From Brevundimonas sp. NIBR10 (GTDB lineage Bacteria > Pseudomonadota > Alphaproteobacteria > Caulobacterales > Caulobacteraceae): a stretch of DNA of 64,000 bases. The DNA lies in assembly GCF_027912515.1 (NCBI RefSeq), contig NZ_CP115464.1:3759501-3823500 (forward strand). Reading direction: 5' to 3'. The position numbers were made by a program, and so were the translations under genes. The notes beneath the pieces are model-generated. The model was not told the origin of the DNA and did not search any database. It saw only the letters and a program-made list of their open reading frames with translations. How positions within the stretch are numbered: the stretch's first letter is position 1; every line of letters starts with the position of its first letter. This document shows, piece after piece, positions 8,370 to 17,507 of this stretch.

Positions 8370-9917
8370 ATGTTGAAGATCATGGGGCGGATGCGTCCGC
8401 TGCTGGCCCTGGCCGCAGCCTGTGTCGCCGTTGCGGCGGGCCCGGCGCGTGCCGAATGGCTGAAGGCCGAGAGCCCGCATTTCATCGTCTATGGCGACGT
8501 CGGCGAGAGCGATCTGCGCAACTATGTCCGCAAGGTCGAGCGGTTCGATTCCCTGCTGCGGCTCTACTATCCGGTCGCGAACACGCGTGACAGCGGCAAG
8601 CTGGAAATCTTCCTCGCGCACGGCATCGACGACCTGAGGAAAATCTCGCCCGGGCTGTCGTCCGGGATCGCCGGCTTCTACACCGGGGACGTGGACCGCA
8701 TCTTCGCGGTGGTCGATCTGTCGCGCAGTGAAGGCGACAAGACCCTGTACCATGAATACGGCCACCACTTCATGCGGGCCAACATGCCGGCGGCCTATCC
8801 CGGATGGTTCACCGAGGGGTTTGCGGAATACTATTCGACCGCCGAGCTGACGCCGGGCCGTATGCGGGTGGGACTGCACAGTCCGGGGCGGATGAACTCC
8901 CTGACCCAGGGCCGGAACAGCTGGCTGCCGATGGATGCGGTGCTGGGCGGGCGCAGCGAGGTGCCTCGCACCCAGGGCCACAGCTACTATGCCCAGGCCT
9001 GGGCCCTGACCCACTGGTTCATGAGCACGCCTGAGCGCCAGCAGATGATGAGCCGGTATCTGCGGGCCCTGATGACCGGCGGCGATCCGGTCGTCTCGTT
9101 GCAGACCGAGGTGGGCATGACGCCGGACCAACTGCATGACACCATCGCACGCTATGTCGCGGGCGCGATCAACTACTTCACCCTTCAGCAGACGTTCGAG
9201 CCGGCCGAGGTCAGCATCAGCCGGATGTCGCGCAGCGCGCGCGATCTGGTCTGGCTGGACCTGCGAATGGATCGGCTGGGTCCGGACGGCAAGGCCGAGG
9301 CCATCGCCCAGGTGCGCGAACTGGCGGCTCGCTATCCCGATGACGCCTTCGCCGCCATCGTCCTGGCCAAGGCGGAGATCCAGGACGAGAAATGGGAGGC
9401 GGCCGAAGCGGCCGTAGCGTCCCTCGTGGCCGCGGAGACCCCGAACACCGAGGCGTTGCGGCTGACGGCCATCGCCAAGATGCATCGCGGCGACGCCGAG
9501 GGGGTCGATGCGGGGCAGCGGGCGGTCCTCTATCGCGACGCCCAGCGGTTGTTGACCCAGGCCGTGGCGGCCGATCCCACCGATTATCGCATCTACCTCG
9601 GCCTGAACGAGACGCGTGAAGGCGCGCCCGGTTATCCGACCGACAACGACCTGAACATCCTGCTGGCCGCCGAGGAGTATGCGCCCCAGGTCGATACCGT
9701 GCGCTATCTGGCCGCCCAGGCTCTGGTCAACCGGGGCGTCTACCTCCAGGCTGTGGAACTGCTGGCCCCGGTCGCCAGCAATCCGCACGGCGGCGACGGC
9801 ATGAAGGCGGCCCGCGACCTTCTGGCCGAGGCGCGCCAGAAGGCAGGCCTCGCCCCCACGAACGTCGCCGCGCCGCCTTCGGAAGACGAGGCCGAGGACG
9901 AAGGAGCCGGCGAATGA
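8370..9917 (+). CDS. Exported HExxH metallopeptidase-like protein, paralog 1 of 4
   Basis: Read from ATG 8370 the protein has 515 residues; GTG 8349 and ATG 8382 or 8391 are also possible. A signal peptide (LLALAAACVAVAAGPARA) is followed directly by EWLKAESPHFIVYGD. The zinc site is HEYGH at residues 128-132, with the third ligand Glu149 in WFTEGFAEYY, giving HExxH-X16-E as in gluzincin peptidases. After about residue 270 the protein is helical and TPR-like, with motifs YPTDNDLNI and SNPHGGDG near the end and an acidic tail. It is the first of four homologous genes and overlaps the next by 4 bases (ATGA). The fold family is inferred from the motif; the substrate is unknown. A periplasmic location is likely. 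Confidence 0.75.
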   Translation: MLKIMGRMRPLLALAAACVAVAAGPARAEWLKAESPHFIVYGDVGESDLRNYVRKVERFDSLLRLYYPVANTRDSGKLEIFLAHGIDDLRKISPGLSSGIAGFYTGDVDRIFAVVDLSRSEGDKTLYHEYGHHFMRANMPAAYPGWFTEGFAEYYSTAELTPGRMRVGLHSPGRMNSLTQGRNSWLPMDAVLGGRSEVPRTQGHSYYAQAWALTHWFMSTPERQQMMSRYLRALMTGGDPVVSLQTEVGMTPDQLHDTIARYVAGAINYFTLQQTFEPAEVSISRMSRSARDLVWLDLRMDRLGPDGKAEAIAQVRELAARYPDDAFAAIVLAKAEIQDEKWEAAEAAVASLVAAETPNTEALRLTAIAKMHRGDAEGVDAGQRAVLYRDAQRLLTQAVAADPTDYRIYLGLNETREGAPGYPTDNDLNILLAAEEYAPQVDTVRYLAAQALVNRGVYLQAVELLAPVASNPHGGDGMKAARDLLAEARQKAGLAPTNVAAPPSEDEAEDEGAGE

Positions 9918-11431
9918 GCCGGTTCGGGTCGCGCCTGCTGGCCGGGGCGGCCGCCCTGACACTGGGTCTGATGGCCGCCCTGCCCGCGTCGGCGGAGTGG
10001 CGCAGGGCCGAGAGCGAGCGGTTCGTGGTCTATAGCGAGGGGTCCGAGAGCACCCTGCGCAGCTATATGCGGCGGCTGGAAATTTTCGACCGGGTGCTGA
10101 ACGTCAAACTGACCAACTCGATGGGCGAGGCGCCGGGGCGCAAGCTGCCGATCTATCTGGTCGGGTCGCGGGCGGGGCTGGTCAGGGTGCGGCCGGACGT
10201 CGGCGACAACGTCGCCGGCTATTACATGACCAGCCGCGAGGATATCTTCGCCCTGGGCATCCGCGAGGCCGGGGACGAGACCCTGCTGCATGAATACGCC
10301 CACCATTTCATGTTCCAGAACTCGGCCTATCCCTATCCGTCCTGGTTCGTGGAGGGGTTCGCCGAATATTACATGACGGCCGAGTTCAAGTCCGACCGGG
10401 TGTTGCTCGGAAAGCCGAACGCCGCCCGGACGTCGTGGCTCGCGGGGTCGGGCTGGTTGGACATGCGGGCCCTGCTGTCGACCCGGCCGGGCAAGCGGGC
10501 GCGGGGCAGCAACACCTATTATCCGCTGGCCTGGCTGCTGACCCACTGGTTCTGGGGCAATGTCGAGCGACAGCGACAGCTGGACGCCTATCTGCGCGAC
10601 GTGGGCGCGGGCGGCGATCCGGTCGAAGCCATGCAGCGGGTTACCGGAATGGACATCACCCGGCTGCGCCGCGAGCTGCGGCGCTACATGAACGGGAGCA
10701 TCCCCTATCAGGCGGTGATCATGGACATCCCCGAGGTGCCGATGACGGTGACCGTCCTGCCGCCCTCGGCCGACGCGATGTTGCTGCTGGGCCAGCGGGT
10801 CAAGCTGCTGGACAAGGACGACGAGGATGCGGCGACCGTCCTGGCCGAGGTGCAGCGTCAGGCGGCGCGGTTCCCCGGCGACGCCCTGGCCGGACTGATC
10901 CTGGCGCGGGCGGAGCTGACGGTCGGCGATGCGGCGGCCGGTGAGCAGGCGGCGAACGCCGTGCTGGAGCGCGACCCCGACAATGTCGAGGCGATGCAGC
11001 TTCTGGCGGAACACGACATCGAGGCCGCCTATGCCAGTGACGACAACGACGAGCGCACCCGGCTGATGGTGCGGGCCCAGCGCCATCTCGGTCGCGCGTT
11101 TCAGGTCGACGGCGAGAACTATCTGACCTTCATGCTGCTGGCGCGGCTGAGATCAGGTCAGTCCGGCTATCCGAACGATAACGATCTGGCGACGCTGGAG
11201 TTCGCCCATGCTCTGGCTCCGCAGTTGCCGGATACGGTGCTGAACCTGGCCTCGGCCCTGATCGAGACGGGCCAGCAGGATCGGGCGGTGGGGTTGCTGG
11301 AGCCCCTGGCCAACAGCCCGCACGGCGGCGGCGGTGCCTCGGCGGCGCGCGCCATGATCAACGAGGTCAAGGGCATCACCACCGAACAGGACGACGCCAG
11401 CGAGGGCGAGGCCGAACCCCAGGGCGACTGA
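9914..11431 (+). CDS. Exported HExxH metallopeptidase-like protein, paralog 2 of 4
   Basis: This 505-residue protein starts at the ATG overlapping the stop of paralog 1, so the two are translationally coupled. A signal peptide (LLAGAAALTLGLMAALPASA) precedes EWRRAESERFVVYSEGSES, the conserved start of the mature protein. The zinc motif is HEYAH at residues 126-130, with Glu147 in WFVEGFAEYY as the likely third ligand. The helical C-terminal half carries YPNDNDLATLEFA and NSPHGGGG and ends in an acidic tail. Fold and motif spacing match paralogs 1, 3 and 4. Peptidase activity is inferred; no substrate can be proposed. Confidence 0.75.
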   Translation: MSRFGSRLLAGAAALTLGLMAALPASAEWRRAESERFVVYSEGSESTLRSYMRRLEIFDRVLNVKLTNSMGEAPGRKLPIYLVGSRAGLVRVRPDVGDNVAGYYMTSREDIFALGIREAGDETLLHEYAHHFMFQNSAYPYPSWFVEGFAEYYMTAEFKSDRVLLGKPNAARTSWLAGSGWLDMRALLSTRPGKRARGSNTYYPLAWLLTHWFWGNVERQRQLDAYLRDVGAGGDPVEAMQRVTGMDITRLRRELRRYMNGSIPYQAVIMDIPEVPMTVTVLPPSADAMLLLGQRVKLLDKDDEDAATVLAEVQRQAARFPGDALAGLILARAELTVGDAAAGEQAANAVLERDPDNVEAMQLLAEHDIEAAYASDDNDERTRLMVRAQRHLGRAFQVDGENYLTFMLLARLRSGQSGYPNDNDLATLEFAHALAPQLPDTVLNLASALIETGQQDRAVGLLEPLANSPHGGGGASAARAMINEVKGITTEQDDASEGEAEPQGD

Positions 11432-11434
11432 CGC

Positions 11435-11590
11435 CTAGAACAGGGCGTTGAAGGCGAAGTGGAACGCGAATGCCGTGGCGACCAGGAAGGTGAGGCCGGC
11501 CAGGAGGCACAGGCGCGGCTTGGTGGTGCGCTCGTGATGGTCGGACCGGTGCTCGGTCGGGTTACGGTCGTTCGGATGAAGCATGGCCAT
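11435..11590 (-). CDS. Small single-span membrane protein (51 residues)
   Basis: Read from ATG 11590 this is a 51-residue protein: a hydrophilic, histidine-rich N-terminus (MAMLHPNDRNPTEHRSDHHE), then one membrane segment (LCLLAGLTFLVATAFAFHFA). The start is supported by an AAGGAGA ribosome site just upstream; a second ATG lies two codons downstream at 11584. An open frame continues upstream to 11749, but that part is not protein-like. It sits on the opposite strand between paralogs 2 and 3. Function unknown. Confidence 0.6.
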   Translation of the reverse strand: MAMLHPNDRNPTEHRSDHHERTTKPRLCLLAGLTFLVATAFAFHFAFNALF

Positions 11591-11829
11591 GGGCGTCTCC
11601 TTGTCTCCCCTTGCGGTGCCTGGCTGCGTGGCCGGGACATCTCGCAAGGCAGACGATGACTCCAAAAGCCCTGTTTGGCGAGCGGTTATTTCAGGCTTTC
11701 CCGACGGTCCTTCGAGTGTGGAACCCGGGCGGCTCCCGAGCGCCTTCATGACAATGTCCGATTGTGCCGCTAACGGTGGGACCGGCGTCGGTGCCGCGTC
11801 GTTCGTACCTCAGCGTTTTCAAGGTCTTC

Positions 11830-13389
11830 ATGCTGTTCCTGATCCGCCGCCTTCGCCTCGTTCTGGTCCTGGCCCTGGTCGCGATCGCCCTGCCCGCCCA
11901 GGCCGAATGGCGGCGGGCCCAGACCGATCGATTCATCGTCTACAGCGAGGGTTCGGAGGCGGATCTGCGTGAGCGGGTCATCCTGCTGCACCGGTTCGAC
12001 CGGCTGGTGCGCGCACCGTTCGGGCTCAGCGACGCGCCCCCGGTGCGGCCCCTGACGGTCTTCATGCTGTCCGGCCGGGACGGGATGGAGGCGATCTATC
12101 CGGACGTGCCGGAGAATATCGGGGGCTGGTATTCGGCGACCCAGCACGGGGTCTATGCGGCCCTGAACCGAAGGTCCCAGGGCAACTCCCTGCTGCATGA
12201 ATACGTCCACCACCTGACGCTCCAGAACTTTCCGGCCGCGACCCCGGCCTGGTTCACCGAAGGGGTGGCCATGTTCTATGCGACCGCCCGGATCGACGAT
12301 CGGGAGACGCGGGTCGGTTATCGCGACGAAGGGCGGGCGGCGGTCCTGGCCTATCTGCCGTGGATTCCGATGGATCGGCTGCTTAGCCGGCGGGCACTGA
12401 GCGGCACGCAGCAACAGATCGCGGCCTTCTATGGCCAGTCCTGGCTGCTGACCCACTATCTGTTGAGCGACCCCGTGCGGCGTCAGGGGTTGGTCGCCTA
12501 TCTGAAGGCGGTGTCGGAAGGAGTGCCGCCGATGGAGGCGGTGCAGCCGGCGTTCGGCATGACGCCGGTCGAGCTGGAACAGGCCCTGCGTCGCTACCGG
12601 TCCGGCACCATGCCCTATGCGGTCTATCCCACGCCGGCGACGGATGCGGTCGATATCCGGATCGAGACCCTGCCGCCCTCGGCCGATGCCCTGTTTGCGC
12701 TGTCGATCCGGCTGAACTATGCGCAGCGCGGCACGGATGGGCCGCCGGTCCTGGCGCGGGTGCGGGCGGCCGCCGAGCGGTGGCCCGACGACCGGCTGGC
12801 CCGCATGACCCTGGCCAAGGCCGAGGTGGCCTGGGGTACGACCGAGGCGGCAGAGGCGGCGCTCAACGCGGTGCTGGCCGCCGATCCCGCCGATGTCGAG
12901 GCCCTGCGCTGGATGGCACGACTGCGGATGACGGCGGCCCAGGCTGTGAGGACCGAGGGGGGCGGCCGCGAGCAGGCGGATACGCTGAACCGTCAGGCCC
13001 GCGCCTTCCTGAGCCGGGCCCTGACGGCCGATCCGGATGATTTCCGGCTGTATCTGGCGCTGGGCCGCAGCCGGCGAACCGCGCCCGACTATCCGACCGG
13101 GAACGACCTCAACATCTGGGCCAGGGCCATCGAACTGGCCCCCCAGGTGTCGACCATCCGGGGCGAGGCTTCGGACGTCTTCGCCCGGGCCGGCCAGATC
13201 GACACGGCGATCGCCCTGTTGCTGCCCCTGGCCAACGACCCGCACGGCGGGGCCATGGCGGCCCGGGCGCGGGCGACCATCCAGGCCCTGCGTCCCGACG
13301 CGGAAGCGCCGGACGAACCCGAGGTCGTCCCGACCGAGACGGGCGAGGACGGGGCCGCGCCCGTTGCCCCGGAGCCCGATGCGGGCTAA
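11830..13389 (+). CDS. Exported HExxH metallopeptidase-like protein, paralog 3 of 4
   Basis: From ATG 11830 the protein has 519 residues; the open frame extends to GTG 11764, but the extra 22 residues precede the signal peptide (LVLVLALVAIALPAQA) and are unlikely. The mature start EWRRAQTDRFIVYSEGSEA matches the other paralogs. The zinc site is HEYVH at residues 123-127, with Glu144 in WFTEGVAMFY. The motif after the third ligand differs here (GVAMFY instead of GFAEYY), but all three proposed ligands are kept. The C-terminal helical region includes YPTGNDLNI and NDPHGG, with an acidic tail. The stop lies 11 bases before prfC, so the two may be co-transcribed. Confidence 0.75.
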   Translation: MLFLIRRLRLVLVLALVAIALPAQAEWRRAQTDRFIVYSEGSEADLRERVILLHRFDRLVRAPFGLSDAPPVRPLTVFMLSGRDGMEAIYPDVPENIGGWYSATQHGVYAALNRRSQGNSLLHEYVHHLTLQNFPAATPAWFTEGVAMFYATARIDDRETRVGYRDEGRAAVLAYLPWIPMDRLLSRRALSGTQQQIAAFYGQSWLLTHYLLSDPVRRQGLVAYLKAVSEGVPPMEAVQPAFGMTPVELEQALRRYRSGTMPYAVYPTPATDAVDIRIETLPPSADALFALSIRLNYAQRGTDGPPVLARVRAAAERWPDDRLARMTLAKAEVAWGTTEAAEAALNAVLAADPADVEALRWMARLRMTAAQAVRTEGGGREQADTLNRQARAFLSRALTADPDDFRLYLALGRSRRTAPDYPTGNDLNIWARAIELAPQVSTIRGEASDVFARAGQIDTAIALLLPLANDPHGGAMAARARATIQALRPDAEAPDEPEVVPTETGEDGAAPVAPEPDAG

Positions 13390-13400
13390 CCGGCAGCCCC

Positions 13401-15032
13401 ATGTCGAAACTCACTCTCGAACAGGAGGCCCTGCGCCGCAGGACCTTCGCCATCATCGCGCACCCCGACGCCGGCAAGACGACCTTGACCGAGCATATCC
13501 TGCTGTCCGGCGGGGCGATCCGGGCGGCGGGTGCCGTGCGGGCGCGGGGCGAGAACCGGCGGACCCAATCCGACTGGATGAAGATCGAGAAGGAACGGGG
13601 CATCTCCGTCTCCGCCTCGGTGATGACGTTCGAGCACGACGGCAAGATGTTCAACCTGCTCGACACGCCGGGGCACGAGGACTTTTCCGAAGACACCTAT
13701 CGCACCCTGACGGCCGCCGACTGCGCCATCATGGTGCTGGACGCCGCCAAGGGGATCGAGCCGCAGACGCTGAAGCTGTTCGAGGTCTGCCGCCTGCGGG
13801 ACATCCCGATCATCACCTTCATCAACAAGCTGGACCGCGAGGCGCTGGACGCGATGGAGCTGCTGGACCAGATCGCGTCCCAGCTTCAGCTCGATCCCGC
13901 CCCGATCTGGTGGCCCGCCCAGAGCGGCAACCGGTTGCGCGGCATGGTCGAGGTCGGGACCGGTACCTTCCAGCCCTATGCGCGCAAGGTTCCGGGCGCG
14001 GTCGAGGACGCGGGGCATCCGCAGGCGCTGCATCTGGACGCCGCGTCGCAGTATTTCGAGGCGGGCGAACTGCAGGAGATGCGCGACGCCGCCGAACTGG
14101 TCGAGGGGGGGTATCCGGCGTTCGACCGGCAGTCGTTCCTGGAAGGCCATATGACGCCGGTGCTGTGGGGATCGGCGCTGCGCCACTTCGGCATCGACGA
14201 ACTGCTCAAGGCGATCGGCGACTGGGCCCCGCCGCCCAAGACCATGAAGGCCATGAAGGCCGCCCCGCCCGAGACCCGCAACGCCCCCGAACCGGTCGAA
14301 TTGACCGTCGAGCCGGGCGCGGCCGAGGTCACCGGCTTTGTCTTCAAGGTCCAGGCCAACATGGACCCCAACCACCGCGACCGGATCGCCATGTTCCGCA
14401 TGGCGAGCGGGTCGTTCAAGCGGGGCATGAAGCTGAAGGTCCAGAACACGGGCAAGTCGCTTTCGGTCAATGCGCCGATCATGTTCTTCGCCTCGGACCG
14501 CGAACTGGCCGAGGACGCGTTCGCCGGGGACGTGATCGGCATTCCCAACCACGGTGTCCTGAGGGTCGGCGACAGCCTGTCGGAGAGCGGCATGATCCGT
14601 TTCGCGGGCCTGCCGAACTTCGCGCCGGAAATCCTGCAGCGCGTCCGGGTCAAGGATCCGCTCAAGGCCAAGCATCTGAAGAAGGCGCTGGACGGTCTGG
14701 CCGAGGAAGGCGTGACCCAGCTGTTCCGGCCGGAACTGGGCGCGGACTTCATCGTGGGAGCGGTGGGCCAGCTGCAGTTCGAGGTCATGGCCGACCGGCT
14801 GGGCGAGGAATACGGGCTGGAGGTCATCTTCGAGCACAGCCCCTATGCGGAGGCGCGCTGGATCGACGGAGCGACCGCAGACGTCGAGGACTTCATGTCC
14901 AAATACCGCCCCCAGATCGCCCGCGACCTGGATCAGGCCCCGGTGTTTCTGGCCAAGTCGAGCTGGGAGACCGGATACGTCATGGAGCGGTTCCCCAAGG
15001 TGGCCTTCACCAAGACGAAGGAACGGGGATAG
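13401..15032 (+). CDS. prfC: Peptide chain release factor 3
   Basis: This 543-residue translational GTPase has G1 AHPDAGKTT at residues 17-25, switch-region sequence RGISVSASVM, G3 DTPGHEDF and G4 NKLD, then the RF3-type domains 2 and 3 to the end (SKYRPQIARDLDQAPVFLAK). RF3 removes RF1 or RF2 from the ribosome after peptide release. Length is close to the E. coli protein (529) with no missing parts. It sits between two metallopeptidase-like paralogs, 11 bases after paralog 3, which is an unexpected neighbourhood with no obvious functional link. Confidence 0.96.
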   Translation: MSKLTLEQEALRRRTFAIIAHPDAGKTTLTEHILLSGGAIRAAGAVRARGENRRTQSDWMKIEKERGISVSASVMTFEHDGKMFNLLDTPGHEDFSEDTYRTLTAADCAIMVLDAAKGIEPQTLKLFEVCRLRDIPIITFINKLDREALDAMELLDQIASQLQLDPAPIWWPAQSGNRLRGMVEVGTGTFQPYARKVPGAVEDAGHPQALHLDAASQYFEAGELQEMRDAAELVEGGYPAFDRQSFLEGHMTPVLWGSALRHFGIDELLKAIGDWAPPPKTMKAMKAAPPETRNAPEPVELTVEPGAAEVTGFVFKVQANMDPNHRDRIAMFRMASGSFKRGMKLKVQNTGKSLSVNAPIMFFASDRELAEDAFAGDVIGIPNHGVLRVGDSLSESGMIRFAGLPNFAPEILQRVRVKDPLKAKHLKKALDGLAEEGVTQLFRPELGADFIVGAVGQLQFEVMADRLGEEYGLEVIFEHSPYAEARWIDGATADVEDFMSKYRPQIARDLDQAPVFLAKSSWETGYVMERFPKVAFTKTKERG

Positions 15033-15119
15033 CGCACGCGAACGGTCCAGGTCCGACAACGAAGAGTGGACCGCTCGCAGCAAAACCGATCTAGAATGAG
15101 GCCTCTCGGGGAGGTCATC

Positions 15120-16373
15120 TTGTCTTCAGCTGTCCAACGTCTTCTGATCGGCTTGGCGCTGATCGCGCTGACGCCAGCATCCGCTCTCGCCGAATGGCGA
15201 CGCGCCCAGAGCGAGCATTTCGTCGTCTATAGCGACGGTTCGGAGCGGTCGCTGCGCGACTATACGGCCAAGCTGGAACGCTTTGACGCGCTGTTGACCT
15301 CCCGCTTCGGTGGCGCGCGCACGGAGGCTCGAAGGCTGCCGGTCTATCTGGTGGCGGACGGGCGGGCGTTGCGGGTGGCCGTGCCTGGCCTTCCCCCTGG
15401 AATCGCGGGCTTCTATTCCAGCAGCGATCTGGACGTCTTTGCCGTCCTGGTGCGGGGCGAAAGCGACGACCTGCTGCTCCACGAGTACAGCCACCACGTC
15501 ATGGCCCGGGCCGGGGACATGCGATATCCCGGGTGGTTCAGAGAAGGCTTCGCCGAGTATTTCGCTACGGCGACGGTGACCGAAGGAGGCTCGGCGTCGT
15601 TCGGCCTGCCGAACCCGGGCCGTCTGCGCGCGCTGCAGACGGAGCGCTGGCTGCCCATGGATGTCGTGCTGCGGTCCGACGGGTCGCTGGGGATCGACAG
15701 CCAGACGGGGCGTGGGATGTATTATGCCCAATCCTGGGCCCTGACCCACTGGCTGCTGGCCGACGCTGCCCGGATACGGAACCTGTCGGCCTACGTCAGG
15801 GCGGCTAACGGTGGCCAGGATCCTGTCGAGGCCTGGCAGGCGGTTTTCGGCATGACGATCGATCAACTGACTGCCGAGCTTCGCACCCATGTGCGGGGTC
15901 GCCTGACCTACGCCAAGCTCGACATTCCCCCGATCCGCCCGGTCATCACGGTGACGACCCTGTCGCCCGCGGCCGATGCGGTTATTCTGCCGGCAATCAA
16001 CGCCCGGTCGCGCAATCCGGCCGGGGTCGATGGCCCCGCGCTGCTGGCAACTCTGCGGACGGCAGCCGCCCGATTCCCCGACGATCCTCTGGCCCTGGTC
16101 GCCCTGGGCCGGGCGGAAAGGCGCTGGGGAGACGCGACCGCCGCCGAAGCGGTCCTGACCCGCGCACTGGATCTCCAGTCCGACAACGTCGAGGCCCTCG
16201 TGCTAATGGCGGACCTGACCACTGAGCGTGGAGCCGACGCGATCGATGATGCAGAGCAGACGCGGCAATGGGACCTGGCGCGCGACTTCATCGCCCGGGC
16301 GCTGGCGGCGGATCCCACGGACCAGCGGGTCTATAGCGCCCAGTCGCGCCTGCGCCGGTATGTCCGGGACTGA
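15120..16373 (+). CDS. Exported HExxH metallopeptidase-like protein, paralog 4 of 4 (shorter)
   Basis: A TTG at 15120, five bases after GGGGAGG (15108-15114), is the best start and gives 417 residues beginning just before a signal peptide (LLIGLALIALTPASALA). GTG 15066 and ATG 15096 are in frame but less well placed. The zinc site is HEYSH at residues 121-125, with Glu142 in WFREGFAEYF. The first part of the helical region is present, but the protein stops at RLRRYVRD, where paralogs 1-3 continue for about 70-90 more residues with the YPTxNDLNI and PHGG motifs and an acidic tail. It is probably a truncated but intact family member, separated from the other three by prfC. Confidence 0.72.
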   Translation: MSSAVQRLLIGLALIALTPASALAEWRRAQSEHFVVYSDGSERSLRDYTAKLERFDALLTSRFGGARTEARRLPVYLVADGRALRVAVPGLPPGIAGFYSSSDLDVFAVLVRGESDDLLLHEYSHHVMARAGDMRYPGWFREGFAEYFATATVTEGGSASFGLPNPGRLRALQTERWLPMDVVLRSDGSLGIDSQTGRGMYYAQSWALTHWLLADAARIRNLSAYVRAANGGQDPVEAWQAVFGMTIDQLTAELRTHVRGRLTYAKLDIPPIRPVITVTTLSPAADAVILPAINARSRNPAGVDGPALLATLRTAAARFPDDPLALVALGRAERRWGDATAAEAVLTRALDLQSDNVEALVLMADLTTERGADAIDDAEQTRQWDLARDFIARALAADPTDQRVYSAQSRLRRYVRD

Positions 16374-16500
16374 AGCGTAGCAGAGAAGGCGGCAACCTTG
16401 CTGCGGTGCAACAGAAATTGGGGCTGAAGGCGTGTATGCCGGGAACGCACATGCACATCCTGACATTCTTCTGACCCATAACCCTGTTTCGCTGGCCCTC

Positions 16501-17418
16501 ATGACCCTGCCCAACGACATGATCATGCCGTCTTCCCGCGCGTGGATCGCGGCCCTGGTGCTGACGACGAGCCTGGCCGGCGTGTCCTCGGCCCTGGCCC
16601 AGACGACACCCCAGACCGAGGCCCAGATCCGGGCTCGCGCGGCGACGTCGGCGCTGAACGGGGGGCCGGCGGAGAGTACCTTGAGGCCGCGCGTCAATGC
16701 CCAGCCGCCGCTGTCGGACCAGGAACTGCCCCGGCCGGTGCGTCCGGTTACGCCGCCGATGAGCCAGGCGACGGTGCGCACGCCGCCGGCCTCGACAGCG
16801 GCCTCGCCGCGCACGCCGGCGGCCCAGACCCCGACCCCGGCCCGCCCCGCACCGCCGCAGGCCCGGGCGCAGGCTCCGGCGGCGACCCCGCCGCGCGCGC
16901 CTGCTGCGTCTTCGTCCGCCGGCACGACAGCGCAGACGCGAGCGAATGCGAACACCCGACCCGCAACGGCGAGCCCGAGCCGGCGGCCTGCGGCCTCCGA
17001 ACCCGAAATCCTGGCCGCCGAAAACGGTGTGACCCTGGCCCCCGGCGAGACCGCGCCGCCGCCGATCTCCATGTCCCTGGGCTATTATGTGAAGGGCGAC
17101 CTGGACTGCGGTCAGGTGGTCGCCGGTCAGGGACAGATCGCCTGGTTCACCCCGACGGCCTTCACCCTCGATTTCGGCGGCTGCGAGCCGGGGGAGTTCC
17201 AGCTGACGGGCCCCAATATCTGGCGCGAGGAGCAGAAATGCCTGACCGAGCTCGGCAATGACGCCGGGTCCTATACGGTCACCTACGAGATCGTCGGGAC
17301 CGACACCCTCAAGCGGGACACGGTGCTGGACATCGACGGTAGCACCGAGTCCGACGTCTGGCATTTCTGCCGGCCCGAGACCGTGCCATCGACGGCCCGG
17401 TTCACGCCCCGGACCTGA
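16501..17418 (+). CDS. Exported protein with Pro/Ala-rich linker, unknown function
   Basis: From ATG 16501 the protein has 305 residues; ATGs at 16522 and 16528 are alternatives, and the frame is open back to 16432. A signal peptide (WIAALVLTTSLAGVSSALA) leads into a long proline-, alanine- and threonine-rich low-complexity stretch (about residues 60-165). A compact C-terminal domain of about 130 residues follows, with four cysteines (DLDCGQ, FGGCEPG, EQKCLTE, HFCRPE) that could form two disulfides. This looks like a secreted domain tethered through a flexible linker. The C-terminal domain was not recognised. Confidence 0.65.
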   Translation: MTLPNDMIMPSSRAWIAALVLTTSLAGVSSALAQTTPQTEAQIRARAATSALNGGPAESTLRPRVNAQPPLSDQELPRPVRPVTPPMSQATVRTPPASTAASPRTPAAQTPTPARPAPPQARAQAPAATPPRAPAASSSAGTTAQTRANANTRPATASPSRRPAASEPEILAAENGVTLAPGETAPPPISMSLGYYVKGDLDCGQVVAGQGQIAWFTPTAFTLDFGGCEPGEFQLTGPNIWREEQKCLTELGNDAGSYTVTYEIVGTDTLKRDTVLDIDGSTESDVWHFCRPETVPSTARFTPRT

Positions 17419-17507
17419 TCGCACAGCTCGCGACGGCGTGTCTTCCTTCCGCCGCCGCGACGTGATTGTCTGACGACTTGCGACGCAGAGGGCGTCGTGG
17501 AGGCTGA

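Noticed and set aside
7464..9962. An 832-codon minus-strand open frame opposite the RTX end and metallopeptidase paralog 1
   Set aside because: Shadow of two well-supported genes, with no motif and Arg/Gln/His-rich composition.
12250..12280. Loss of the zinc ligand in paralog 3 (GFAEYY changed to GVAMFY)
   Set aside because: The likely third ligand is the glutamate of the preceding TEG, spaced 16 residues after HExxH, and it is present; the changed glutamate lies four residues further on.
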